Shown: piece after piece, positions 32,602 to 45,033 of the stretch
Layout of the letters: each line of letters begins with the position of its first letter
How positions within the stretch are numbered: position 1 is the stretch's first letter
Origin: Phialocephala subalpina
Lineage: Eukaryota; Ascomycota; Leotiomycetes; Helotiales; Mollisiaceae
DNA: 64,000 nt
Reading direction: 5' to 3'
Assembly (NCBI GenBank): GCA_900073065.1
Contig: FJOG01000022.1
Coordinates: forward strand, 1,095,069 to 1,159,068
Notes under the pieces: model-generated
Told to the model about the DNA's origin: nothing
Seen by the model: the letters and a program-made list of their open reading frames with translations, nothing else
Databases searched by the model: none
Made by a program: the position numbers and the translations under genes

Positions 32602-33878
32602 CTATTCAAACTCAATCAACACCTTCAAAGCCTCGTGCTTCGATGCTGCCCCGAAAGTACTATATGCTGCCTCCATATCCTTGAATGCGAATTCTACACG
32701 AGCAAAGTTAGCTCGTGCCCATCTTCCATGTGGGTTGAACTCGTTTCTCAACTCACTGTGTGTAATCAACTTCGATGGATCCAACTTCCCGGACAATGCC
32801 AGCTTCAGCAACATCGGTGTAGTTACCGTATCGACGAGGCGGGTGGTGATTGCTGAAGGAGTTAGCAGGAGCATCTTCTACCACAGTGGTACATACCAAT
32901 GTTCTGTGACCACAGATTCTCAAGATGTAGGTCAACCTTTGTTCCATGAACTCCGACATTTGCTATCACTCCACCAGGAGCAACGAGATTTTGGCAGAGC
33001 TCGAAACTCTGTGGTATGCCGACAGCTTCAATCACCGTGTCACAACCCTTTCCATCCGTCAGAGCCTTGACAGCTTCTTCTGCCTTTCCATCAGTTGGGT
33101 CAATTGTATGATGTGCTCCCAAAGACTTCGCTACCCTCAATCGATTGGTATCCATATCAATCACAATGATCGTAGAGGGAGAGTAGAGCTGGGACGTAAT
33201 CATAGCAGCTAACCCGACAGGACCTGCACCGACAATGACGACTGTGCTTCCTGGTTGGACCTTGCCATTGAGAACCCCGCACTCGAGGCCAGTTGGGAAG
33301 ATATCGCTCAACATCACCAATGCAGCTTCGTCTGCTCCTTCGGGTATTGGGTAGAGGGAGGAATCGGCGTGAGGGATTCGGACGTATTCAGCTTGTGTGC
33401 CATCAATTGTATTCCCGAGAATCCAGCCTGCAGATATCAGCATAGGCAGGAGATGGAGACTCAACTACTCACCTCCAGTGGTGCAATGAGAGTACATTCC
33501 CTTGCGGCAGTATTCGCAAGTAGCACAAGAGCAGATGCAGGATATCAAAACCTTCTCCCCATTCTTGAATCCACGAACAGATTCTCCAACTTCATGAATT
33601 ATGCCCACACCTTCATGGCCAATAATTGTACCTTCCTTGCACGTTGCAACATCCCCCTTCACGATATGTAGATCCGTCCCGCAGATTGTCGACTTAGTAA
33701 GCTTGACAATTGCATCCGTTGGCTGTGTGATCCTGGGTACTGGACGCTCCACCAGCTTAACATCCCCTACCGATTGATATACAAGAGCTTTCATTGTCGA
33801 GTAGAGAGCTGTTCGAATTGGTGGACGGAAGATCTCGCCGTGTGAGAGATGGCGTACTGTTCTGAAGGTTTGCATCAT
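32602..33878 (-). CDS. Zinc-dependent alcohol dehydrogenase (MDR family)
   Basis: Medium-chain NAD(P)-dependent dehydrogenase of 395 aa. Exons (coding order): 33878-33473, 33427-32897 and 32852-32602, with introns of 45 and 44 nt, all in phase. The first 28 residues (MMQTFRTVRHLSHGEIFRPP) are basic and unacidic, a possible mitochondrial presequence; MKALVYQ is a normal family start and could be used for a cytosolic form. Zinc ligands: CGTDLH and GHEGVGIIHEVG. The structural zinc lobe is CICSCATCEYCRKGMYSHC. The Rossmann motif is VGAGPVGLAA (about residue 200). It is intact and oxidises an unknown alcohol. Confidence 0.92.
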
Positions 33879-35109
33879 GGTGAGGGGGTTTCGGTCAAGG
33901 AGGGTGTTTATAGCTGGGGAACTTCGTGTTGATTGAGGGATTGAGGACGGTTGACGACATGTCTTGGATGTATCCTGAGCAGCAGATCATGTTGAAGTGC
34001 GTGGAATGCGGGGTCGACTGGTGATGAGTGGTTGTGGCGAGGTGAGGGGTGGTCTGATCCTTGGGAATCGAATGTTTGGATGAAGAATAACCTTAAGTCA
34101 AGACTGAAGACAAGGCTGAGAGTCACCTGACCATGACTCCACCTTTCTTGTCACTTCTGTTGTCATTTCGTGTCTCTTCTGCTTCTTCATCAACAACTCA
34201 ATAATCACAAGAGTCGAAAGCTTGACATTTCCCAAGGCGTCAATGCTTGCCCTTTGCTATCGATCTCGTGATTCCGTTGCCGCTGCCCCCAGCTGCACTG
34301 CCTCCGCCACAGGAAGCATGACTGGAAGCCTCGTGAGACTTCGACGCCAAGCAAGAGCGGCCTGTTCTTGTTTGAATCCTTCGAGCTGCAGCCCCAACTG
34401 TTTTCTTCCATGATCTGTTTCCAGCCTCCTATCAAGTCATTCAAGTTCAGCCTCGAGGAGCTTGTGGCGTTGTATTTAAGCTTCAATTGGCAGAAATGCC
34501 CTTGTAAGACAGCGGGGGAGAACGCCCGAAACGGACTGAAAATTTGCAGTCTTCTGATTTCTATTCGTTGATCTTCTCCTTTCGGGTTGTTTGTCCGTGT
34601 CGACGGGAGGAAGTTCCACCTGATCTGCGTCGCCAAGACTCGATGTTTATTTTCAGATGAACACTCCTAGTGATGGCTTCAATATCTGCTTTCTCATATT
34701 GCCTTTTTTGAGTCAATTGTGTTTGGAATCTCCACCGAGACATCAGAGGTCCTGAGGGTAGTACACTGTCACATCTTGAAATGCTCTTTTTCTTACTTTC
34801 CGACGACGAGATACAATAGTTCTACCTCTCGATAATTTCCCAGATCCAATCCAAGATCCTGGTCTCCAGAGTCTTAGCAGCCGGCAGAGGGGGTCGTATT
34901 GTTCCTTGACAGTCGACAAGGCACACCGGAGCCCTGACGATCTTGCAGACAGCATGGGTTATCTTGCTGTTGGTTGCAAATCTGCCATCGAACATGAATC
35001 CTATAAATGGCACCAGTCGGCCCGTCACCGCGAGGAGGTTCCATCGTCTTTGGAAGCTATTCTGCACGACTCCTACCTCCCGAATCCGAAACTTTAACGG
35101 TACGCTGCG
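33879..35109. other. Gene-poor stretch
   Basis: Short open frames on both strands (for example 34205-34636 minus) have no domain or plausible start. I see no gene. Confidence 0.45.
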
Positions 35110-36353
35110 ATGATGTTTCAACTATTCAATACTTGGAGCCTTATGGTCCTTGCGTTCTTCGTCTGCAACGATGTTCTTGCAATCTCACCACGAGACGATG
35201 GCCTTCCGGATGCTCTCCTTTTTGAATCGAACCAAAGTCAAGGCGGTGACTTCGGCAGCATGCCACTGGACGGTCGATCACTACTAAACTCCTGGCTCGG
35301 GAAGCGTGGTACTTGCCTTGCTGCAAGTGATTCGCCATGTCCGAGTATGCCTTCCTTCGATAGATAAGCTTTACCTCCACTGACCTTCCTCTAGACCAGA
35401 ATGCTTGCTGCCCAACTGGCGACAACTGCTGCTCTCTCGTCTGCTGCAAATCCACACAATCATGCTGCGGTAACAGCCTCTGGTGCGCAGATCCTGGGGA
35501 CACATGCTGCCAGCTTGGAACATGCCCTTCAGGTTGGGACTGGTAAGGGTATCATCTCTCTCTATGGACCTTGCTAAAATCAACAGCTGCACGCCAGGAA
35601 CCTGTTATCCAAAAGGGGGGCAATGTTGCTCGAACGGATTATACTGCACTGCAGGTAATATCTGCGTTTTGGTCAATGGACTGCAGAAATGCTGCACGGA
35701 TGTGCATTGCACGGCGGTCGTCTCCTCTGGTGTTACGATCACTGCTGGTGGTGGAGGGAACAGTCCTTCGACGACACCTCCTACAATCACGACTCCGACG
35801 ACATCAAGCACAAAAAGCTTGAGCCCAACTACGAGCAGTACAACTGCGACAGAGGTTGATGTCTTCATCTGGTACTACTACACAATCACTTGGTACGTCT
35901 GCCCCTCTTCCCTCCCTAAATTATCCTCTAACCCCTCCCAGGTACTACATCTCCTGGTACTGGATCACGACAACCATCATCCAAACCCCAACAATCATAT
36001 CTACATACACGGACGTCACAACAACGACAACCATCTCAATTTACGCCGCGAATTCGATCGAAGCGTCGCAGAGCTTCGAAGACATCTCATCTTCGTTCAC
36101 CTCGCCGACTCCAGCTGCGGCGACGATTCTGCCGCCATTGAGTACTACCTCGAGCTCGAGATCGAGCAGCAAGACTTCGACCACAACCAGCAGCAAGACT
36201 TCAACTACAACCAGCTCGTTAGCTGTCGCGACTGGGTCGTCTTCATCTAGCAGTGGGGCAACAAGCGAAGGTGCAACATTTGGCAGTGGTCTGTGGAGTT
36301 TGATAATGGCTTGTAGTTGGTGGGGGTTTGGAAGCCTGATGCTTTGGTTGTAA
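35110..36353 (+). CDS. Cysteine-rich, Ser/Thr-rich secreted protein with GPI-type C-terminus
   Basis: A 366-aa surface protein in four exons: 35110-35344, 35395-35542, 35587-35892 and 35942-36353. A signal peptide (FNTWSLMVLAFFVCNDVLA) precedes a short linker. The Cys-rich domain has many CC pairs (ACCPTGDNCCSLVCC, QSCCGNSLWC, DTCCQLGTC, GQCCSNGLYC, KCCTDVHC). These are split by introns at phase positions, as if built of repeated knots. A long Ser/Thr-rich stalk with Tyr/Trp-rich strips (WYYYTITWYYISWYW) and a hydrophobic end (SLIMACSWWGFGSLMLWL) follow, consistent with GPI attachment to the wall or membrane. Function is unknown. The granulin- or chitin-binding-like look of the Cys domain is only a resemblance. 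Confidence 0.8.
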
Positions 36354-36764
36354 ATGTTCTTGGAGCACCTTCACTAATGCCTTTGTTATCGTTGCTTCAA
36401 TAAGAAAGAGTACAGGTTCACTAATGTAATGGTTGTTTTGAGTTTATTGATTGTGCACTTCTAGTCTTATGTTGGTAGAGTTTCGTCAATCTAGGTTGAG
36501 ATGTATGTCTAGAGCCGCTTCATCAACTGCATACCGCAAAAGATACTCGATAGCCTCGTCTATTTCGGAACCATGTCCATATTGGCTAGCTTCGGGTCGT
36601 CTCGGCGTCGATGCAGGAGGAAGCCTGCAGTGGGGGAAGTGAGGCCGAGCGCCGTCCAGCACATCTCACCAGCTACTTCTTCTTTGCTCGTGCAAGAGTC
36701 CGCATCCAGACTCATCTCAGCATCTCGTAACCGGGATCTCTTAGATCACCAACCCTATTTAATC
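36354..36764. other. Intergenic
   Basis: No gene recognised. An open frame starting at 36573 runs into the kinase-HET remnant but reads Arg/Ser-rich noise before 36765. Confidence 0.4.
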
Positions 36765-39293
36765 ATGCCTCCACCGAATCTCTCAATCCACACTGCCACG
36801 GCAATCAAGCGTCTCAGCGAAAGGCCGCACCATGAGTCCGTAAGCCTCCCGGCGACGCCTCAAGTAGCCGCCGGAACGAACCCAGCGACAGGACGCCTCC
36901 GCGTCCCGACTCTCCTAGTACTCCTATCACTTAGGGGAAATAATTACCCCCACTACTACCAGTTGCAGATTTCATTCCTCAAAATAACCCAGTATTTCGC
37001 AGACGATGCAATACTGCCGTTTGTTCAAACAACCAAAATCGATGAGCTCAACAACAGAGACCTTGTAATGCAGGATGACTGTCTGATACGCGAAATCCAT
37101 CCAAAGGTTCATGAATTTTATGATTTCAAGGTGAGCAAAATTGGCATTCATTCCACTTGAGCTCACCTTTTCAGGACAAGGCTTGCCATCGTCGTAATCC
37201 AAGCTCTCCACAAGTCCACGGATTCAATTGAGTTCCTGGAAGATATGTGTTTCCAAAGACTAGAAGTACCCGATCATCCTCACATGGTGAAACTCCTGAC
37301 CACTTTCAAACTACGCAATAGACACTATTTGATATTTCCGTGTTGGGGGGGAACTTCATGACCCGCTGGAAGACACTACGCAGGCCCCATTTCAACCGGC
37401 AAACAGTTATCTGGTGTTTGAAACAGATGATTGGGCCTGCGCATGCCCTAGCACTCTTGGGATGCTTTCTGGGAGGAGGAGCCGATAACGTGAACACTGA
37501 TTGAATAGTCTGGTCTAAAGATTAGAAGAATGAGATGGGAATCTTGCAACTCTGTTGTCCCATTTCAAAAATCCAACCAAAAATCCAAACATTTTTGCCA
37601 CCTCTCTTATAGCCGATAATGATGACCATTATGCCTGGACTGCTCCGGAAGTAGCATGGAGCGGGGTTTCCACAAACATCAGCGATGTTTGGTCTCTGGG
37701 ATGCGTGTATCTCGAAATTCTGTTATTTGGCTGCTAATGAGCCCGAGAGGCCTCGGCAGGGTGTCCAATAAGTCAGTCAGTTAGTAATCAGTTGAGGGTA
37801 AACCCTCAACTAAGTGACTGATCACAAAGGGCCCAATTAAAATGATTGATTGTACTCAATTGATCAGTTACTGATCAGTTGAAAACGTGACTAAAAATTA
37901 CGTTATATTAATAAAAACTTGAAGATATACTCGTAAAATCTAATAGTTTATTTATTCTTTAAACTCTTCTAAGTATAATAGACTTTTATAGTTATAACTG
38001 CAAGTATTTTTTAAAGTATTTCGGAGCTATTTTCAAATTTTCAAATTTAGAGACTTTACTTTTAAATTCTCGACTTTTTGGACAATTTTAGCCTTAAAAT
38101 AGCCACATTTGTACCTAAAAATAGAGTATTCCGAGGCTCTCTAACTGATCAGTTATTAATCAGTTGAGTATATAGCCAGTTGATTTACTGATCTAATTTA
38201 AAATGGTCAATTGATTGGCTTTAATTGACGACTGATCAATTGACTGATTAGTCAACTGACTTATTGGATAGCTTGGGCCTCGGGAAATTACCGAAATCTG
38301 GAGCCAACGCCAGGAGTACCAAAGAGCTGTGGAACAGCGGGGATACTTGAAGGCATTCACGGATACGCATTCGAAGAATGCAAGCGCCTATGGCGACCGG
38401 GCGGTGGCAGCAGCCAGCGTTAAGACTTCAATTGACCGTTGGGCCGCCGCTCTACACGCTCATGAGGATTGCTCTCTTTCGTTGCACCACATGCTGGAGT
38501 TGGTAATCGAATGTGCCATTGTTATCGACCCAATGAAGCGTATTTCCTCTGCAGTATTCTACCAGAAGCTGAAATTGATCGAGGAAATGGCACGTACGAA
38601 TACGACGTACCTCCAGGAGCCAACTCCTTGGGTACAAGCTCAATCAATGGGACAGCATCATCCAGTCGAGGAGCAAGAAATCTCTTGCCCTGAATTATTT
38701 CCAGAAATCTGGCGATTGAATTCTCGTCAGAGACAAGCGAGAAAGTCTCCAACAAGCTCAAGCAGTGGCTAAAGGCATGTGAAGATTACCATATATTGTG
38801 TCGACAGCAACCGGAAGTCGAGTTACCGACTCGTGTGCTGGACCTCGATCTGCGAGAGAATGCCTTGGCGTTTATCCAATCGAAGGGCGGGACAGGTGGA
38901 TATATGACAGGTCGATACATCTGCTTAAGCCACTGTTGGGGTGATGCGGTGCACATCAAGGCAATGCAAACAAATCGGAAGAGTCTCGACGCTTATATGG
39001 AGAGGATTCAGCTCGAGTCTTTACCTAGTAAGATTACCTTTCAAGATGCGGTTCTGGTCACCAGAAGACTTGGAATTCGCTATCCTTGGATTGACTCTCT
39101 CTGCTTATATCTTGATCGATACGGAACGAAATACCGCGGAAACTTGAGGCTTGGACCTTTGTTTTCTGAGGGGTTACGTTTTGCGCTAAAAGAGTTCACC
39201 AGCCAAATGCCTACACACCTTTTAACGGTGATTAGTATAGGGACATATTGCGTTTTTTACGTGGGTGCTTGGGGAGAAGCATCCCGACACTCT
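36765..39293 (+). pseudogene. Kinase-HET fusion pseudogene, interrupted by a MITE
   Basis: Remnant of a fungal protein with an N-terminal kinase-like and a C-terminal heterokaryon-incompatibility (HET) domain. Recognisable pieces in order: ISFLKITQYFADDAILPFVQ (37000); a 46-nt intron at 37131; LAIVVIQALHKSTDSIEFLE; VKLLTTFKLRNRHYLIFPC; an activation segment with WTAPEVAWSGVSTNISDVW and SLGCVYLEILLF (37700); after the insertion, EITEIWSQRQEYQRAVEQ and a C-lobe ECAIVIDPMKRISS. The HET start is PTRVLDLDLRENAL, YICLSHCWG and TFQDAVLVTRRLGIRYPW (39080). Lesions: a one-base shift after the first intron, a shift at seven G residues (37345-37351), TGA and TAG near 37500-37525, the catalytic-loop region eroded, a shift near 37728, the insertion, a shift between kinase and HET, and loss of HET after WIDSLCL. 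Confidence 0.8.
37749..38283. mobile_element. hAT-type MITE with 8-bp target-site duplication
   Basis: The element spans 37757-38275 (519 bp). It starts CAGGGTGTCCAATAAGTC and ends with the inverse of CAAGCTATCCAATAAGTC, so the terminal repeats are about 18 bp with a few mismatches. It is flanked on both sides by GGCCTCGG (37749-37756 and 38276-38283), a perfect 8-bp duplication typical of the hAT superfamily. The subterminal parts are dense in TGATCAGTT/AACTGATCA words in both orientations; the centre is AT-rich and non-coding. Removing the element and one copy of GGCCTCGG rejoins the host kinase reading frame as EPERPREITEIW. Confidence 0.9.
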
Positions 39294-39378
39294 TAACAAA
39301 TTTCCCACCGACGACGTTCTAGGACGGTCGGTAGAAGAAATTTCCTTGTATGTCAGCATAATCAATCCATTCACATCT

Positions 39379-41631
39379 CTACTGAGATGATGTAGTAGGC
39401 ACGTCTCTATAAGCCTCGGGCAAGATTCCTTCCAAAATCCCCTTGATCTGCAACGCTATCACCTTCGAGTACCACCGATGCTGAGCTGTACCGCCACCAA
39501 AGATCCAGAAGTTGTCCACGTTCGCATGTCGCTTCCACAAACCACGGACCTCGCCTTCAGCATCCGCGCCCCAAGTGGCGTCCATCTTGTTCTGGATGGC
39601 TTCTGCCCCATCGCCTAGGATCCCAGAAAGGCCCTGGCGAATATCTATGCCTCTGAATCCAGTGCACCAGATGATAGCATCTGCATCTAGCGTGCTCCCA
39701 TCGGTGAACTTCAAACCGCTGTCTGTGTACGACGTGGGGCTAACGCCGGACTTGATGCCCACCTTCTTAGTGGCCAGTAACTCGACACCAGTGCCAATAT
39801 CGACGAAGTGTCCACCGCAGCGGTCGACGAGATGGGCAACTAGGTCGGATTGCGTGCAGTTGGTCACTTGGAACCCGGCTTTAGCGAGATCGACGTACCT
39901 CTCCCTATCAGATGTGAGTGTTGGGAGGCGTTTGTTTACCAGGCAGAAGACTCACGGCTCTGCAGCTGCCAGCTTGGCATGTGCATGACCAAGCAGCGGC
40001 CCTCCCACGGCCAGAGGACCTGCTTGGGTAATTGCGTCGCCAATCTCGGCCGGCACGTAGTCATATATTCCGAGGCCTTCTGGGTGAAGAAGATAGGACA
40101 TAGGAATCACGTAAGTCGGCGAGCGCTGGACCATGGTCGTTCTGAGTCCGGCGTCGTAGCATTCCTCCATAACGTCGAAGGCCGTGTTGGCCGACCCGAT
40201 AACTAGGACGGACTGATAAAGGGCCACGGGTTATCATGGGAGTCTCGGTCAAGATTAAGATGGCTGTGCAAGAGTAGTAAACTCACTCACCTTGACACCT
40301 CGCTCAGCGAGCAACCTTGCATTCTTATAACTGGCAGAGTGCATATTGATGCCCTTGTACTGCCCAACGCCGGGAAGTTCTGGCATATACGGGCCCTGAA
40401 AGCCCACACCAGTGGCCAGAACTAGGTGCTTGCACGAAACGGTCTTCTCGGCCTTGTCGCAGAGAAGCTGCAACGCCCATGATCTACTTTCGTTATCATA
40501 TGCCGTTGCCTTGACCGTGGTACGATGGAGCACGCGAATGCGGAACTCATCAGCGAAGCGTTTGATTTGGTTGGCTAATTCATCTCTGGTCAGACCATTT
40601 GTCGTTGCCTGGGGATATGCTAGAGAAATAAATCATCATTAGTCTACGGCGGTCTAGTTTGGCTTCACTTAGAACTATCGATTGGGAAGAACGTACGTAG
40701 GTACGGCGTTTCGCAAAACGAGTTGCCTACATGGAATCGAAGGCAATCATACCTGAGCGACCAGTTGTCGCCGACGTTCGCGTTCTGGTCGATGACTAAG
40801 TAGTCGACTCCGAGTGCCTTCAGGCGAGCAGCGGCGAGCAGGCCCCTACACAGTGGAGGGTTCAGGTTAGCTCTCCTGATCTTGACTTCCCGGATGCGAA
40901 TCTGCGATGCATGAAGGACTACTCACGCATTCCCGCCGCCGATGATGAGAACGTCGGTAGACAAATGGTCCTCCCCACTCTGCTGCAGCGGCTTGGAGGG
41001 GGTTCTCAGGAGGCTCTCGTCCTCGGGATACATGTCGAAGCCCGAGAGCCATGTGGAGAGAGTCCAGACCTTCCAGTGGGCCGGGCCGTGTTCGGAAACT
41101 TGGGGGAGTAACATCAGCCTGCCAGTACAGGTGGCTTGAGGTGCAGTGGTTTTGAACGTGAAGAAGCAGTCTAACCATTTCTAGAGCAGGTTCAAGGTCA
41201 AGTTCAAGTTCGACGAAGGCCAAATTTTGGTGTGACTAGAACTAGAGCAGGTGAACTGAACTTACCAGCGACTCGCTTGCAGCTACAATCTGTGCCGACC
41301 CAGGAGTGATAGCAATCCCATGGATTCGACGTTGCCGATTTTGCTCCGTCAAAACGAGTTCGATCACGTCGCGACCCTTGAAGGTTCTCAGATGAGAAGT
41401 TATCGCAAGAGTGTCTCGCCAGTAGGATTGGTCAGCAAGAAAGTGATCCGCGAGGGCGTTCTTGTCTGCTCCTTCAAGAGCTGTCGAGAACCCTCTCACC
41501 ACCTGCTCAGCCGTCGTGGATGCATCGAGCGCATCCCAGTCGACAGTAGCTGTCAACTTTGGCAAGGGTTGATATATTTCAGTCAGGAGATCAGCCTTGG
41601 GTGGAAAATCGGGCAGTTCCATGATGGCCAT
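39379..41631 (-). CDS. Flavin-containing monooxygenase-like FAD/NAD(P)H enzyme
   Basis: A 626-aa flavoprotein. Exons (coding order): 41631-41266, 41180-40927, 40845-40697, 40619-40291, 40212-39956 and 39904-39379; all junctions are canonical and in phase. The N-terminal 190 residues form the SnoaL-like extension common in these fungal proteins (LADQSYWRDTLAITSHLRTF, CTGRLMLLPQVSEHGPAHWK). The FAD motif DVLIIGGGNAGLLAA (about 200) is formed across intron 2. An FMO/BVMO-type signature follows in QYKGINMHSASY. The NADPH motif is LVIGSANTAFDVMEEC (about 370). The C-terminal DADAIIWCTGFRG is the conserved ATG-type stretch. It probably oxygenates a soft nucleophile or ketone. Substrate unknown. Confidence 0.9.
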
Positions 41632-44600
41632 ATTTCTGTTTGTCTGAGCGCTGCGACGGGCAAGCAGCGCCTTAAGTAGGTGTGCCCTCGCCCTGACGAC
41701 GATCCTGGGGCTGCATCCATTTCTGCAGTTGGATCTTCAAGCTGTCGTGGAACCCGATAATTTGCTCGACATTCGTGATTGATCTATGTAAGTATGCATC
41801 GTTTGGGGAACTGCCGGAGGTCCGATGGGCCCTCCTGCATGACATTCCCCCGCTTTCTCTCTAGTGTGGTAAGCACTTGCTGTGTATACTCACTCCACTG
41901 GTAGCGGTCGCAAGAATATCAATTTATGCCCAATAGAACCCTTCACACGCAATTGATCTGCCAACCGAGAGTTTCCATGGTCTCCATAGAAAATGCCTGG
42001 CGCTTGTAGCAGACCTGGCTGGAGAGAGGATATAAAGGGGTGAGGTGTGTGGATGTGAAAATTTTCACGAAGCATAGTCTGAAGGTGAGATTTCTTGTGC
42101 GACCTCCAAGAGAAGGAGGTAGGCCCATTTCGGGGTGAACCAGCCCTGATGACCAGTAGAACATTGTGCGTGCATTTGCATAAATGAGCTCTGATTCAGA
42201 CGCGGCCACATGGCCCAAGCGCTAGCCTTGGCAGATATAAGCACTCTTCCCTACCTAGAATAGACCCCTCTTAATCAGAGAATACAACCCATAACATTCC
42301 GCCCACGACTCTGCGTTCCTACCATCTTCTGATTCCGATTTGCTGGCTAGGTCCCTGTCTGATTGCTTGAGACACGCCTCAAAGACGAAAAGAGTGGGCT
42401 ATTAGGAACATCTGGATTCTCGGAGAGTTTTATAACATGGGGTTTGGAATTTGAGATTTGATGAAATTTGTGCAATAAAGTGAATTGTGCATTGAAATTG
42501 ATGGTGTAGATGTGGCAGTGTTGTCAGGCAATGTTGTCAGTCAACGTTGCACCTGTAGTCTTCGAATATTCGGCATTTTGACAGGCAGTCAAATCTATAT
42601 GCCTGTTCTCGTGACATTATAGGTTATGCAAACAACTACACTGGACATAAATAAAGAACTGTTCCAGCTAAGAAAGGCCTTAACAACAATTCTCAATACC
42701 TTACAATCGAGAGATTTTTGGATTTCTGATTCTTGTGCAACGGCACCAGGCTGAGAATTCTCCGATCCACGAGACGCGGTGATTGAAGCAAAACATCTCA
42801 ATAGCTACTGGAAGCCCCAGAGAAAGTTTCTCCCTAAAAGTCAGGAGGCCACTACTTCCTTATAAGATTCTATTGCTATTGTCTAAGGAGGACTACTTAC
42901 TTTGGACGGGACACAAGAGAGGAGGCGCAAGGAAGGAGCCAAATTCGGCCAACAATCCCCAATGTTTCTGGTGAATGGTAGATTCTTTACCCAGAATTGT
43001 ACACTTATATACTTATGGGTAATGAGAATTCCAGCTTTGGAGTTGAAGGTGAGGGTGAGCAGCTTCAACACAACAAGCTCTTTGTCCCAGTATTTCTGAA
43101 GCCATATAAACGCACCACTTGGCACATCCATAACCAGGTATAGAGTTACCGGAGCATTTGAATCGCTTGAGTCAGGAGATGCTCGAAGAAGGAGAAAGAT
43201 AAAGCTGCTCTGTATGCTCCCAGAAGGTGCTGAAAGTTGGCATTCCTGGCAGAACTTAGGCCTTGGCCTACCTCCCTATTCTCAGATCGCAAATGCTATA
43301 GCTCCATCTACACATTACGTCTATAATGTCTTGGTGTCCGCGGAGCTTGCAGGAGTAGGAGAGAGCGCCTTGTAGCAATATAGGTATCCATCTTCCCTGT
43401 TCGGGTTCCTTGCTCTGAACTCTGCTGTTATATCTGAATGTGGAGTTACTTCGTTTGTGCGAGTCGCGCACGCCTGTGTGGATTCGAGGTTGTGGACTTG
43501 TAGTCTTCAGTTGTTGTGGTTGAAGAAAGTTCTTCCGCGGCTAGTATCTTCGAAGTGAGGTATGGCATTCTGGCATTCCGTTGGGGGCAGTTGTTTCTAT
43601 CTTAGGGCATCATTAGCAAATATATTTTAACAAGCTTCAATCAACATTACGGCACAGCAAGTGTGTAATCAAGTCTCCATCGTTATTCCTATATATCAGC
43701 GTTCACGCTGTGAGGTGACGCTTAAGGATGCGATACTCCGCTTTGGACGAAGTAGTAGCGTAGAATGGGCTGCTTACCCTCGAAGCTCTATAACGAAGAA
43801 GACTATTGTCAATTATGTATTGCTATTCGTTTCAGCACAGAAATGGGAACTACGATTATTTTGTTGCAACTTCGTGAGGGTGTTTGGGTTGGGTGTACCC
43901 GCTGAGCCGCTGAGCTAAAACTCCGGAGTCCCGGCATTACCGTTTACCGAAATCTGCGGTAGTCTAGTGGACCGGAAGGGGAGGTTTTCCACCTCAGAAA
44001 CTTTGCACCTGCTTCGCCTACCGGAACATGAGTTCTGTTTCCGTGTCCTGTGATTTAAAATGCAGAGTTTCTGGACGATTCGTCCTCCCATCGCGTTGCT
44101 CCTTTAATTACCCGAGATGAAGGTAAGGTTAGAATACGAACTCCGAACGCTTTTGGGGCTCGGCAGTCGGGCGTAATACCAAATTTCCTTTGCCCTCTTG
44201 AACGTAGTATCCAGTGCATTCGAGGGCGAGCTGTCATCCGAGTCAGCCCACTGACAGGCCCCCTTCCCGCTATACTGTATTTGGAAATTAGCTTATTTGT
44301 GAGCCGGTATACTTCGATCACTAATCCAACTATGAAACTTCCTGCTAAAGTTAGAATTCTTTACAAATAGTTCGAAATATAAGTAACGAGAATCACCTCC
44401 TTATCATAGAAGCCTAGATACAACTAACAAAATTATACCTTCAACCATCAAAAGAATTCCAGACTCTCAATGTACAATGACCCCTTACGGCTGTCCAAAA
44501 TTCCGCACGAAGGCACTTATAGCCCTTGAGGTCTGGTATTCCTGCACTCGCCCACTACGCGCAAACCTACGAATTGCAGCATGAACTGGCTGTTTTATAC

Positions 44601-44687
44601 TCTCCGTGATGGCTTATAAAGGCACAGAAGGCACAGCCGTTAAATTCTGCATTCCCTTTTCATTCTCGACGGTAATCATAGATCGAG
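41632..44687. other. 3-kb gene-poor region
   Basis: No gene, TIR or LTR could be supported on either strand. Short open frames (for example 42883-43131 minus, 43268-43471 minus, 44055-44321 minus) show no domain or splice structure. Composition is ordinary. It may hold decayed sequence too diverged to recognise. Confidence 0.5.
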
Positions 44688-44966
44688 ATGGGCACTCCCC
44701 AGAGGACACTTGCAACCGCACCATCTGCCAAAAAAAACCCCCCCTTGCGCTGCCCATATTACGAAACAACCCAAACGTTCGGTAGACAAGCCGAACTCAA
44801 TCGACATTTGAAGGATAATATCGCCCATCTCGGTGGCTGTCCATGTTATATTCTCGGATGTTCGAAAACAATGCAAAGATGGGATCGAGTCTGCGAACAC
44901 GTTGGCAAAGAACACAGAGACGAAATTGGTAGGCACAAACAACTTGAACCCGTGTATGGAAAATGA
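44688..44966 (+). CDS. Small C2H2 zinc-finger-like protein
   Basis: A 92-aa frame starting MGTPQRTLATAPSAKK. It has two finger-like units: LRCPYYETTQTFGRQAEL followed by NRHLKDNIAH (one Cys of the first pair missing), and CPCYILGCSKTMQRWDRV with CEHVGKEH, a complete C-x5-C...H-x4-H arrangement. The length and the defective first finger suggest a fragment of a larger fungal zinc-finger protein, or a short gene whose 3' exons are not recognised. A DNA-binding role is only a guess. Confidence 0.4.
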   Translation: MGTPQRTLATAPSAKKNPPLRCPYYETTQTFGRQAELNRHLKDNIAHLGGCPCYILGCSKTMQRWDRVCEHVGKEHRDEIGRHKQLEPVYGK

Positions 44967-45033
44967 AAGCGACGGAAGCTTGGACTCCATGACTACGGGT
45001 GGTTTCGGCAACGGAGTAGGCAATGAGAATTAG

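Noticed and set aside
34205..34636. 143-codon minus frame as a gene
   Set aside because: Competing frames on the other strand, no recognisable domain and no signal or start context.
512..41631. Secondary-metabolite cluster from P450, 2OG oxygenase, FMO, ADH and MFS genes
   Set aside because: No polyketide, peptide or terpene synthase, no pathway regulator, and the enzymes are far apart and separated by pseudogenes.
44055..44321. Arg-rich minus frame as a retroelement remnant
   Set aside because: No reverse transcriptase or integrase motif and no flanking repeats.
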